Below are positions 13,601-25,639 of a stretch of DNA of 64,000 nt, piece by piece. Every line of letters starts with the position of its first letter. The stretch's first letter is position 1. This DNA comes from Sporobolomyces roseus. Taxonomy: Eukaryota; Basidiomycota; Microbotryomycetes; Sporidiobolales; Sporidiobolaceae. The position numbers and the translations under genes are program-made. The DNA lies in contig JADILM010000007.1 of assembly GCA_016617785.1 (NCBI GenBank), positions 930,001 to 994,000 on the forward strand, in the 5' to 3' direction. The notes under the pieces were generated by a model. The model worked only from the letters and a program-made list of their open reading frames with translations. It did no database searches and had not been told where the DNA came from.

Positions 13601-13988
13601 TTACGTTACTTGGTCCCTCAATATGGTGAGCCTCAATTCTTTCTTTCTTTGGCTCGAAATTAGTCTGATTTCGAATGAACTGAAACTGACGAGCGTGTTT
13701 GATGAGATTAGACGGGACCGGTAATCGCAGTGACGAAAGGAGTTACGAATGAAGTGATTCGAACAGTCAATGAACAACTTCACAGTCAGCCCACTCCTTT
13801 CTCTCTCTCTCTCTCTCTCTCTCTGCCAAAAACCCGAGCTGAATGAGAATTGTATAGATTATTTCAACGCTCAAACTCCCGACGCTCACGCTCGAAGAAC
13901 TCGAGAACCTATTGCTGTACCAGTTATGAATAGTACGAATGTCACGAGCAACGATTACGAGTTGAGTGAGAAGAAGAAGGAGGAGTAA
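10678..13988 (+). CDS. SEY1: Sey1/RHD3-type dynamin-like GTPase of ER membrane fusion
   Basis: The fungal atlastin analogue, which tethers and fuses ER tubules by GTP hydrolysis. GTPase motifs are explicit: the P-loop [12 protein letters not shown] near 11135, the switch II motif VMDVEGTDG near 11265, and the IRDHIG base-specificity motif near 11660. A long helical bundle follows (11700-13450). Near the C-terminus two closely spaced hydrophobic segments ([11 protein letters not shown] and [15 protein letters not shown], about 13500-13625) form the expected ER hairpin. A short cytosolic tail rich in acidic and lysine residues ends at 13988 (ELSEKKKEE). The tail exon follows an intron with a (CT)n tract at 13800-13825. 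All hallmark residues look intact. Confidence 0.93.
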
Positions 13989-14198
13989 ACATCTTTTTGT
14001 ATGATCTTCTTGCGATTTTGGAAAAATGAATGTGAAAAGTTAGTTATCATTTGTATGCAAACGAAGTATCTCTCATCGTCCGAATCGCGCCGAGGGACGT
14101 TCGAGAGAAACAGAATTGAATGTTACGTGCGAAATGCAAAAGGGTCGTAAATCTACTGCTGCTGAAAAGGATGTATGGTGCAAAAAGCTATAGACAGA

Positions 14199-15718
14199 TC
14201 ACTGTCTCTTCCTCTCGTTCTCGTCCGTCACTATTTCTGGTTGGAACTCGTTTGCGAGAGATCCTCCTTGTCCGATCATTTCGAGGTACTCTCGATGTAA
14301 ATCCGCACAGTACTTCGCGATGGGTAGATCGTTGGCTGTGCACATACAAGATATCCTTCATTCAGCTCAGAGAACGGATGAAGATTGAAAGGAAGACGAG
14401 TTGCGCACGTTCAGTTCCGAAAGGATCGCTCAATTCTTCTGAGGCTCGATCTAAACCGAAGAACACAGCTGCGGCAACGGCAGTACAAGGAATCGAGACC
14501 CATCCGAGAGATTTGACGAGCTGTAGAGGTACCGCAGCGACGTAGACGAAGAGTAGGAGTTGAAGGTGGATTTGAAGGATCAAAGGAATTGGCGCTAGCG
14601 ATTCAAAAGGAAGAAATGATCAATCAGCGTTCAAGGTGGTAGAAATAGATGAAGGATCTCACTGTCTCTGATACGTTCGAGTGAAGTGAGTTGATCCGAG
14701 AACTCTTTGAGGTGTCCAACGCAAGTTCCATAAGTTACACCATCGAGTGCGGGATCCTCCGTACTAGGTTGACCCTTGGATGCCATCGGAGTGGCATGGA
14801 ATGCATTCAAGTACGCATGAGTTGCCCTGACGAGCGATAGAGGAAGGTTCGAAGGTTCTCCAGTTGGTAAAGCGTAAGGAATGAATCGATTCAACGATGG
14901 CGGAGCATTCAATCCTGAAATAGCTCTGTCCTCCTCTGCAGCCGTCGAGTGCTCGACGAACGATCCGGATGAAGTACTTCCGATTGAAGGACGTCTTCGA
15001 TCGGAAGAAGGTGTTGCACGGAACGTTTCGAGGAGAGTTTCGGGGAGGAGTCGACGGAGTTCGGGATGGGATACGCCAGTTTGATCGCGTAGTCGATACA
15101 TGCAGGCGAAGGGGAAGGCACAGACTAATGAACAGATCTCTTGGACGGATTCGGTTTGGCGAGAGCTCGAGGAGAGGAGATGAGGAGATGAAGAGGGAGG
15201 TGGGAGCGAGAAGACTAGGAGTCGTAACATGTTTCGAGTCGTAGCTTGGATCGATGCCCAGGTACGTCGTCCTTCGTACCATCTGAATGTGGGTGTCGAG
15301 AAGAACGAGGCGAATTGGAGAGATTGCGAAGATGCGAAAGTTTCACGTCAGTTTCACGTCAATTTCGTTCATAAGCGATCGATCACGCACCTATCGTAAC
15401 TACTCGATAACCTGAACCCAACCAACTGTGCCACTACCATTGTGAGGATTCCTACGAGACTCCCAGCCGAAGAAACACCAGGCATGATCCCTTTCAAATT
15501 TAATAGATACACAACGGCCGCCCATAGCGAATAGTACAAAGCATGAAGGCGCACAGCGTGCCAGGCACTGAAGTCTAGAGGAGCGAGGAGGGAGTGAGGG
15601 CGAGTTAGATGAGAATCGATTCCCGATAGTGGAGCGCTTCAGGGAGAGACTCACGGAGGAGAGAGAGCTTCTCGAGTCCTCTTGAGTGCTTTATACGAGA
15701 TGCTAGAGGTGCTGCCAT
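14199..15718 (-). CDS. Bestrophin-like (UPF0187/RFP-TM) anion channel
   Basis: A fungal member of the bestrophin/UPF0187 family, membrane proteins related to chloride channels. Spliced on the minus strand, exon 1 (MAAPLASRIK) joins through an acceptor at about 15573 to FSAWHAVRLHALYYSLWAAV. Next comes the characteristic segment GFRLSSSYDR joined to WYEGRRTWAS, which corresponds to the family's YDR-WEGR-W motif. Then follow TPIPLILQIHLQLLL and the diagnostic SDPFGTEPNDLP. The last exon (14199-14345) begins within PFGTEP and ends REYLEMIGQGG plus a hydrophilic tail to the TGA at 14199. A 50-60 residue hydrophilic insert lies between the second and third membrane parts. Which anion is carried, and in which membrane, cannot be read from the sequence. 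Confidence 0.87.
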
Positions 15719-16431
15719 ACTTGCTTTCGATTGTGAGGTGAAAGGGAAGAGAGAGGTGAAGGAAAGGGAAGGAGAATTCCTTTGAACTTTGAAACGTCCG
15801 CGTCATGATTCAACTGATTGCTTGAACTCATTAAAGAACGCGTTCGAGTCAAGCGGTTGATCTGGGATCGACAGAAGGTAGAAAGTAGAGAAACTCGAAG
15901 AAAGAGCAGATGGCGGAAGTTTGAGGCTTCGCACGAGAGATTTCACGAAAACTTTGCAAAAAAAGATTGAGCTGTTCGCGATAGGGTTTGCGAGCCAGTC
16001 AAGGCGCACTTTGGGAGTATCCTCCTACGCTAGAATCGTCGCGTCGAAGGGGGGAGAGGATGCTCGAAGGAAGATGAACGAGCGAAGATGATCGAACAAA
16101 GAGGCTTCGACTATTCTTCGCCTCATCGCTACCGTGTCCTCCTCGACACCGAAAGCTCACAGGTATTCAGCTATCGAGCTCAGTGCTGTAGTGTGCCTTG
16201 AAAACTCGGAACCTCAACCCATGCCCATCCCTTTTGAACCCTTTTCGACCCTTTCGCAACCCATCCTGATTTCGCTTTCTTGAATTTACAGTAATCCCTC
16301 ACGGACAGCTTCCCATTCTCAATCTCAACTTACGTCTCTCCGTGTTGACTGAACGGTCGAAGGTGGACGTGAATGAGAATTGAACTGCTTTTCGAGATTA
16401 GATATTGACAAAGATCAAGTCGAGCAAACTT
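15719..16431. other. Intergenic spacer
   Basis: Spacer between two tandem minus-strand genes. It should hold the 3' UTR of the Dap1 gene and the promoter of the bestrophin-like gene. No gene or RNA was recognised in it; the only open frame (about 15803-16009, minus) has no recognisable features. Confidence 0.55.
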
Positions 16432-17371
16432 CTAGTCTACGACTTTTCCGACGATGTTGTAACGCTGTACGAACGGATAAAGAAGCAACAGTCAGTTGGA
16501 ACCCTCCGAGTGGGAGACTGTTGCGAGTTTCGCGGGCGTACCTTTGCGAAATACTTTTCCCAATCGTCCAACACACCCTTCTCTTCATCCGTCAGTGACG
16601 AGTAATCGGAATCGGCATCCTCAGGCTTCAATGATGATTTACCGAGAGCCCTATAGTGATCAAGCCGGTTAGACTGAGGTCGAACGGAAATAGTTTCGAG
16701 AAAAAGGGAGCGAGTTGCTTACTTTGAAGCATCTTTACCGGTAAATACGTGGTAACCGCATCCAGGTCCATACATATCTCTCTTCTTCGACACTATCAAT
16801 CCCATCAACAAAAGAGGAGATAAGTTCGGGAACCTTTTCACAACCGATTGGATTCAAAGTGAACAACTAACCATCATAGATCTTTCCCTTTATTCCTACA
16901 TAAATCGGTGTGTTCTGATCTTTGCCATCATACTTTTTCAGTTCCTCTTTCGTGAATGGCGTGTCTTTGGGAGGATCGAGTTGTGATTCATCTGGTTTCG
17001 AAGTGAGAGTATCGACAGTTTTGACTGCTGCGTCGGCTACGGTAGCTTTAATTCCATCCATTTGTGCTGGTGGGGGAGGAGAGAGTGGGAATCGGTGGTG
17101 GAGGTAATAGAAGAAGATTGAGGAGAAGATCTGTTTAGAAGAGGGGGGGAAGGGGAATAGTCAAACGTCATCATCTCGAAAGGTGAGAGGAAGAAGAGGG
17201 GCGTACAGCTAGTTGGATAGATACTAGAATCCAGTGGTTCTTGCAGTAGGTATCGAGCAAGTCTCGATAGAAAGTAACTCGTTCAACAATCGAAGAATAA
17301 AGTCTAATTCAAGTCAGCTCTTGGATACGCGGGTGAGAGTAGGGGGGGTTAGAGTATGCTCACTGTGTCAT
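16432..17371 (-). CDS. DAP1: Dap1/MAPR-type cytochrome b5-like haem-binding membrane protein
   Basis: A membrane-associated progesterone-receptor-like (MAPR) protein. Family members bind haem and support P450 enzymes of sterol synthesis at the ER. The cytochrome b5-like domain is clear: FTKEELKKYDGKD, IYVGIKGKIYDVSKK, DMYGPGCGYHVFTGKDASK, DWEKYFAKRYNIVGKV. A simple start would be the ATG at 17061, but an open exon upstream (17130 leftwards, IFSSIFFYYLHHRF) and another at 17207-17303 (RDLLDTYCKNHWILVSIQLA) supply the membrane anchor expected of the family. An acceptor at 17304 and a donor at 17363 then connect to an 8-nt first exon (ATG at 17369-17371). The N-terminal exon joining is inferred; the haem domain is firm. 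Confidence 0.85.
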
Positions 17372-17602
17372 ATATGGATGGACTAGGAGACAAGGTAGGA
17401 GTGAGAGAGAGAGAAGTGCGAGTTTAGTTCCTTTCCTTTCTTCTCACCTTTCAACTTTATCGCTCAACATCTCGCTCTCACAACCTCTAGAGCCCTGCAA
17501 ACTACCTCGAATACATCAATACTCCTCTCAATATCACTTGTAGATCCCCTTCACTCTAGCCGAGGTCAACGCCCGCTCGAGCCGTTCGTTCGCCTTGATC
17601 GA
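17372..17602. promoter_or_regulatory. Divergent promoter region DAP1 / DHHC transferase
   Basis: About 230 bp separate the inferred first ATG of the minus-strand Dap1 gene from the ATG of the plus-strand DHHC gene. The side next to the DHHC gene is CT-rich. No specific binding site was recognised. Confidence 0.5.
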
Positions 17603-19831
17603 ATGGTTCTGGATTGTCAATTAGACAAGAATGGTTCACTACCACCACCTCACAAAGAGAAGAGTAACAAGAGGTACGTAGGATGTAGGGAACAAATGGA
17701 GATTAAACGAGTACAACAAATAGAAACCAACGCACCCGATCCTTGGATCTCGAGAAAGGCGAGCCCCGTCCCTTCTATCTCTCCGTTTGGCATGTTGAGA
17801 GAAGCTGATGAGTGATTGAGTCTGGGTAGCTCGCAGTGGGGATCGTCGTAGGAATTTTCGGATACAGTTATTATGTTTATGTCGTTCGATTGTGTATTCC
17901 TATGATTCGAATCGAAGAGGATAGATTAGGAGGAAGGGCTCAAGGAGGTGAATCAACTCTCTCGTCTACTCTCGAAGCGATCACGACTGACGAGTGGATC
18001 TTCGCACAGTCGTTTATTTGGTCATTTTCCATTTACTCTTTGTTCTCTTCTGTTGGAGTTACCTAGTCGCCATCTTGACGCCGCCTGGATTCGCACGAGA
18101 TGTACGTACGATTTGAGACTTTATCTCTGTGGAAACGTAACTGATTCGATAAGGTTCTCATGTCTTTCGTAGTATGTCCCTCAAACTGATCCACCACGAG
18201 AAGACGCCGAATACATCACAGTAGCCGGTCAACGATTCGAAGATCAACCTCTGTCTCCGAGAATGCAACAGACTCTTCCTTCTGCCGAAGGAAACGGACC
18301 AACGTCGAGAACAAGAGAAGGAGAGGAAGTGATAGAAATGACAGAGAACCGGACTACACGGCAACCTTCGATACCTACCTCGAGGGGAGTCGCAGAGGAG
18401 GACATGATTGCTGAGAATGTAGGAGGTATAGGAGCACTCGGTCCAGATATCGCTACTGCTTTGACCTCGACTCTCCCTTCTCCAACCTCTTCCTCTTCAC
18501 CTTCCGGTCAATCTCCTTCCTCTCTCCCCTCTTCCTCCTCTCCTTCTCATCCCTCCGACGTGCCTCGCGATCGACTCGACTCTTCCAATTCGACCGCTCC
18601 TCCTTCCACAACCCCTACATTCCCTCCTTCCGCCCACCTCATCTCCTCTTCCCCCTCTCGTCCTTCCAATTCTTCATTCCTTCATTTCCCCGACCCACCC
18701 GAATCTTACGAACCCCTCGAACGACTCAAAGTAGAACGAATCCCGCCAGTCGTGCCAGTATTGAATGAGAAATATAGATATGATGCGAGGGAGGGGATTT
18801 TGAGACCTTTCAGGAGTCATAGATGTAGACATTGCGCTGCTGTCGTATTGAGTAAGTTCACTTTCTCTTCACGCTCACTTCAGGAAGGATAGGGGACTGA
18901 TATATGAAGGGGGATGAATTAGAAATGGATCATCACTGTCCTTGGGTCGGAACTTGCGTTGGAGCGAGGAATTATAAATACTGTACGCATCTCCTCTCCG
19001 CTTCTTCCCCTTCTCTCTATCCCGAATCAAAGACCTTTCTCGCTCACGACCATCAAAAAAAAAACGGAACCCGATTTGAACAGTTTACAATTTCCTTCAA
19101 TCCTCTACCCTCTACTGTCTCTACCTATTCCTGACACTCCTCATCGCTCAAACTCTCCCTCTCTCCTCCACTCGTCCCTACCCCGGTCTAGACGGCCAAC
19201 AAATCGCGATCATAGTAATTTCATTCTTTTTCCTTTCTTTCACTGGGTCCCTCTGGGCGGCCCACACGAGGTTGTTGGGGAGGAACATGACTACTATTGA
19301 GGAGATTGCGCTGAACCGGATGAGACAGAAGGAGAGGGTCGCGTTGGAGGGAGTTTATGGGTTTTGGAATTTCCGGTTGAGTGACCACTCTCTTCTTGTC
19401 TGAGTTTTTGAGGGATTACAAGCTGATGTCTGTCGGAGGGAGGGAGATAGCGCGAAGAGGGAGACGAGGAAAGCGTGGGATTTGAAATGGGGCAGGTTGG
19501 GGAGAGAAGGGAATTTATGGTGGTTGGGATCGAAAAGGGCTAATTGGGAAATGGTCATGGGTCAGAACAAACTCGGTTGGTTTCGTAAGTTTCCCATATC
19601 TCTCTGATGGTGGAGAAGAGGAGCTGATGAGGTTGAGAGTTGGTGAGCGTAGTACCGATAGAAGCGAAACCTAGAGGAGATGATGGGTTGAGTTATAGAC
19701 CGAATCCTAGGTTTGATAAGGATGGGGTTTGGAGGCCTAGGAAAGAGTGGCCGGAGGAACTGAGGGAGGTGGGATTGGAGAAGATGAAGGAGAAGGAAGG
19801 AGGGAAGGGAACGACGAGGAGAAGGAAGTGA
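17603..19831 (+). CDS. DHHC-type protein S-acyltransferase with degenerate cysteine-rich domain (Pfa3-like)
   Basis: A palmitoyltransferase with four predicted membrane helices. After a hydrophilic N-terminus (ATG 17603), helix 1 is LAVGIVVGIFGYSYYVYVV (17831-17890, after an intron ending GGGTAG) and helix 2 is VVYLVIFHLLFVLFCWSYL (about 18010-18070). A Ser/Pro-rich loop of about 190 residues (18180-18740) separates helix 2 from the catalytic part, where MDHHCPWVGTCVGARNYKY is intact. Helices 3 and 4 follow (YCLYLFLTLLIAQT; IAIIVISFFFLSFTGSLW), then LLGRNMTTIEE. The C-tail contains NKLGWFLPI and ends at 19831 in basic residues. Several zinc-ligand Cys/His positions before DHHC are replaced (see findings). 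The Pfa3-like label is tentative. Confidence 0.85.
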
Positions 19832-20614
19832 GGATCTTACGGTGGTGTTGGTTGGCCTTTCTCTGAAGATTCTAGTTCCTTGTTGTGTGTCATACCTGCA
19901 TCATATCCTCTGCACTGCCTGTATGTCTCTAGATATGAACGACGACGCGAAGAAGCATGAAATCTGCGAGAAAAGCAGAGACGATCTTGAGCGAATTCTA
20001 TGTACGAGCTCGGAGGAAAGACCCAATGCAAAGCAGAGAAGATGAGAAGAAGCGAGAGTGCAAAAGTGAGAGGTAGGAAGATAAGAAACGAAATTGAATC
20101 CTCGCCTCTAAGCTTTTTGAATGAGAAAGAGGCAGCTTCCCACTCACCCAAAAACAACTTCGCTGAACCAACAGCTCCAGTCTCGACTAGAAGAGTCTAA
20201 TCACCTCTATAGTCTCTCAATCAAGTCGGTCCATCCCCAGAAACGTCTCACAGTAGAAGAGACTAATTGAATTGGTTGTCAATTCATTCAAACAAGGTAC
20301 GCAGTCTCTCACTCTACGTGGACATTTATCAGGGTATACTGTACGCGTACATGAGGTATATCACTCGATAGAATGATTCAGTGCATAGGCGGAGGAGTTG
20401 TATCAATTGGAATTGGAGAGAGACCTTACACGAACCCTAACTATCTCAAACACCTCATCAGACTCTTCCAGAGCTAGCTGTACTGACACTGAACACTCTC
20501 ATGATTCTATCAATTCGATAATAGATAGCCCTTCGCCTCCCGTTCAGTCACTCAGTTCTCAACTAGACCCCTTCCCTCTCTCCCTCGTTCCCTTAATCTC
20601 CCGCTCAATCAGTA
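19832..20614. other. Intergenic spacer
   Basis: Spacer between the DHHC gene and the PP1 gene, both on the + strand. Short open frames on both strands here show no recognisable protein. CT-rich sequence at about 20530-20610 lies just before the PP1 ATG. Confidence 0.55.
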
Positions 20615-22387
<1,773 letters not shown>

Positions 22388-23406
22388 ATCGGTAAATGAG
22401 TTTTTGAAAGGAGGAGTCAAAATTGAAAGATCAGAACGAAGACAGCAGCAGAATCTACCCACTACTATTTCCCACCACATCTTCCTCGGCTGAAACTACA
22501 ACCTTTTCGGCTCAACAAGAATATATCCCTCTCTCTCTCTCTCTCGGTTTTATTGTCTTTCTCTCCTCCCCTTCCTGTGCTTTTCTCCTCCCTCCACCCT
22601 CCCGTCACCCTACTCTTCCTCATGAATCGCCTACCCTCGCAACACCTCTGATCGACTAGTATCTTCTATTTCCCTTTTTGTGTTTTTCGTAAACCTCTTT
22701 CCTTCCTTCATCCTCAACACTCTGCGAGATGAACATTCCGTCTGTTCCTCTTGTCTCGTCGCTCTTCGATCCTCTCCCTCTCCCACTCCCCCCCGTGCTT
22801 TTCTTTTTGCCTTCCCCCTCATACATTTCTTTCTCTCGTCTTTTCGTTCAGGTCTCAGCTCAGAATCTCTCTCTCACTCATGTAAATCTTACCCACCTCC
22901 TCTTTCACGAGCTCTCCCTCCGTCTCGCGTTTCGGAACTTGCGAAATGCGGGTTCCTTTCTCTTGGCGAATAGGTTTTGTAGCGGAGGTCATTCGGAGTT
23001 TGCAGCTTTGCTTCCTTTCTCTCACTTTTCGACTGCTTTTGCTTCTGCGACTTGCTTCTGCTCGCTTCTTTGTTCCTGCTAGCATCCATCGATGGTGAAT
23101 AGGTTGAGTGATCGATCAACAAGCTGCGCGATCCCCTGAATCGATTGGACGACTCGCTTCTTCACTCGCTCTAGCTTTGAGTTGTTAGACTACTCTGACA
23201 CTCTCTATCGCCACCGGTCCATGAGGAGGACATAGGGAGGACGCGTTCAATGAGGATTTCAAGTCGTCGGCGTCAAATGCAGAGGTCTAAATTTGGGGTC
23301 GAAAATCAACACGGAGACTGCGAATGAAATCTAGCTGCTGCCCGACCTCCCTCGATCTTCCTCTTCCTCCTCTTCACTACTCACTCTCTACTCGACAATC
23401 TCAGAA
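22388..23406. other. Intergenic spacer, pyrimidine-rich
   Basis: About 1 kb between PP1 and the secreted glycoprotein gene. It is strongly CT-rich on the + strand at 22500-23060. Open frames on both strands are low-complexity by-products of that composition. It presumably holds the PP1 3' UTR and the promoter of the next gene; nothing else was recognised. Confidence 0.55.
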
Positions 23407-25041
23407 ATGCAAGTTCTAGCTGCCTTGGCCCTCGCTTCCACGGCTCTCGCATCAACAACTATCACTCAAGCTCCTTCTCCTACTCAAATTGAAGTTGCTA
23501 AACGCGCCGCTTCTTCACCTAACCCTCTCACGGATTATACCTACGCTTACAGTGCAGTTCCGTACCAAGTAAACCCGTATGCGTGAGTTATCGATTTTTC
23601 CTCTCTGTCCTTCGCATCGATCCGAAAATACTCATTGTTTTCTCCGCTAATGCTCTGCAGCGTCGGTCGAGGTCCTCAGGTATGTTCCGTGAATGTGAAG
23701 AAATTTCGCTCGGGAGACTGATTTACTCGAACTCGCTCGACAGTCTGGTTACAACCAATGTAACTCGACAACCGGTGGACCAGAATCAAACTGTCAAACC
23801 CTAGTCGCAAACAGTATCGGAGACTTCTGCCTGTGGGGATCGCCCACTACCTCGCCGAATGGAACGATGTAAGCTTGTCGTCCCCTTTGTATCGCAGAAA
23901 GCTCGAAACTTACTCGTTCTTTCGCTTGTTCTGTAGTGGAGATGTCGAAGCTGCTGTCGTCTCATACTGCACAAACGATCAACATGGTGCTCGAATCATT
24001 CCAGCAGGTGCCATTACTGCTGTTCAAGTCTTGAGAACGAAATATTACACTCAATGGACTGGAAGAATGAACTTGACTGGTGTAAACCTCATGGAGAATG
24101 ATTCGGGAGGAGAGCTTGGTGAGTTGACTACACCTTCGTTCTACATTCGATACTGTTCTCACGCTGTCTCGTCGTCGTAGATCCTCATGGTGCTGATCTT
24201 CTCGGAAACCCCCTTGGAGGATTGGTTTATTCTTCGGGTCTCCCCACTGGAAACAATCAGACTCTCGAACAAGTCATCTCATGGAACGAATGTGAGTCTG
24301 CTCGATGCCTGTTTCGAAATTAGCAAGGAGCTGACAGGTAGAACTCTCGTATGAACAGTCATTGGAAGTGGTGAATTCTGCCTCAAGCTTTGCGACCCCT
24401 CTTACACCGACGTCAACTATTGCGAGAACAAGTTTGACCTCCTCGGTTGCGCTTACAGTTCGTCTTCTCATCTCTTTTCATCGTATCAGGAAGTCATGCT
24501 CATTCTGACTCGCTCTTTTACAGACATGCCGGCTTCATACGAGGACAATGTCTTCCTTGACTGTGACTCTGACCTTCAAGAAGTCGTCGGAACTTACGTC
24601 GGAAGCAACGGAGCGACTAGCACTTGGTCGCAACCTTCCTCCCTCCCTGCCGACTCGACTCTGCCTTGGACTCCCACTATTCCCGCCACTTCCAACTGCA
24701 AGACCTACGCGTCGACTGACATCTTCCCTACTTCTCTTCTTGGATACCAGGTGAGTCGATATTCTCTCTTTCCGTAGTTTCTCGGATCCTCGGACTGATC
24801 AGCTTCGCTTCACCAGACCTCCGCTTCCGCTTCTTCTTTATCCGCTACTGCTACCTCGACCGATAAGAAGGATTCCAAATCGACTGGAGCATCACGATCA
24901 GGCAATACGGCTTCTGCTGCCGCTCAATCTGGAGGAGCGGGAAGTCAAGGATCCTCCTCGACCACGAAGAACGGTGCGGTCGCCGTGGGAGTTTCGGGAG
25001 CTCTTGCAGTCGTGAGCATTGTCGTCACTCTCCTCTTCTAG
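23407..25041 (+). CDS. Secreted GPI-anchored glycoprotein, macrophage-activating-glycoprotein-like
   Basis: A secreted, Cys-rich protein with a signal peptide (MQVLAALALASTALA, 23407 onward) and, at the end, a Ser/Thr/Ala/Gly-rich stalk followed by a hydrophobic tail (AVAVGVSGALAVVSIVVTLLF), the layout of a GPI-anchored wall protein. The body contains paired Cys residues and sequence typical of basidiomycete proteins annotated as 'macrophage activating glycoprotein': GDFCLWGSPTTSPNGTIGDVEAAVV, split by an intron in the sequence, then ARIIPAGAITAVQVLRT and YTQWTGRMNLTGVN. N-glycosylation sequons (NST, NGT, NLT, NQT) are present. The biochemical role is not known; the name is inherited from similarity. 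Five or more introns interrupt the gene, which ends at the TAG at 25039. Confidence 0.82.
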
Positions 25042-25639
25042 ACGAGCTAGGCTCCCATAAGAGACGAGGAGGATTTTTCGCACCAGAATTGAGAAATTTC
25101 TTCGATTATTCAACTCGCATAATCTCCGTCCATCTCTGCATCGCGATATCATATATTTTGCTCACCTTTATGACCTCTGCATCATTTCTTACGCTGTTAT
25201 ACCCTCTGATTTGTGGAAATAGACACTTTCGCCTGTTTTCGTATTCTCTCTTGCGTCTCGACTTTCGCCGCGTCGCTCTCGTTACCTATCGTTGCTCGTT
25301 GACTTTTGTCGAGCGCTGGATCTCGACAAACAGAGTCGGAGTTTGAATATTGAATTTCCAGCTTGCGAAAGTTCAAGTGGAGAGCGACTCTTTCTCTTCG
25401 AATCCCCACTCTTGCTTCAGCTACCTCGCCAGCTCTTAGTATAGCATTCACAGCTCGGCTGTCACTCTCGTAAGCCGGAAGATCAAGTCGTCTCGCTCTT
25501 CAATCCAAACTTTTCCAAATCTTCATCTGAAAGAGGACTTCGAAGCACCCCAATACTCCTCCGACCCCGCTAGTACGACCCGAACATCTCACACGCCTCC
25601 TCTCGACCCACGACAGCTATATAGGAGCAGCTCGAGTGG
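25042..25639. other. Intergenic spacer
   Basis: About 600 bp between the glycoprotein gene and the SNF2 ATPase gene, both on the + strand. Short frames on both strands are not convincing. No RNA gene or repeat was recognised. Confidence 0.55.

Noticed and set aside
13798..13826. (CT)n tract
   Set aside because: A simple microsatellite in a SEY1 intron, serving as polypyrimidine sequence; not otherwise notable.
22500..23085. Overlapping open frames on both strands
   Set aside because: They are Ser/Leu/Pro/Phe-rich on one strand and Arg/Glu/Lys-rich on the other, as produced by CT-rich sequence; no splice structure or domain was seen.
25385..25420. TTCGAATCCCC resembling a tRNA T-loop
   Set aside because: No matching acceptor stem, D-arm or anticodon arm could be drawn around it.
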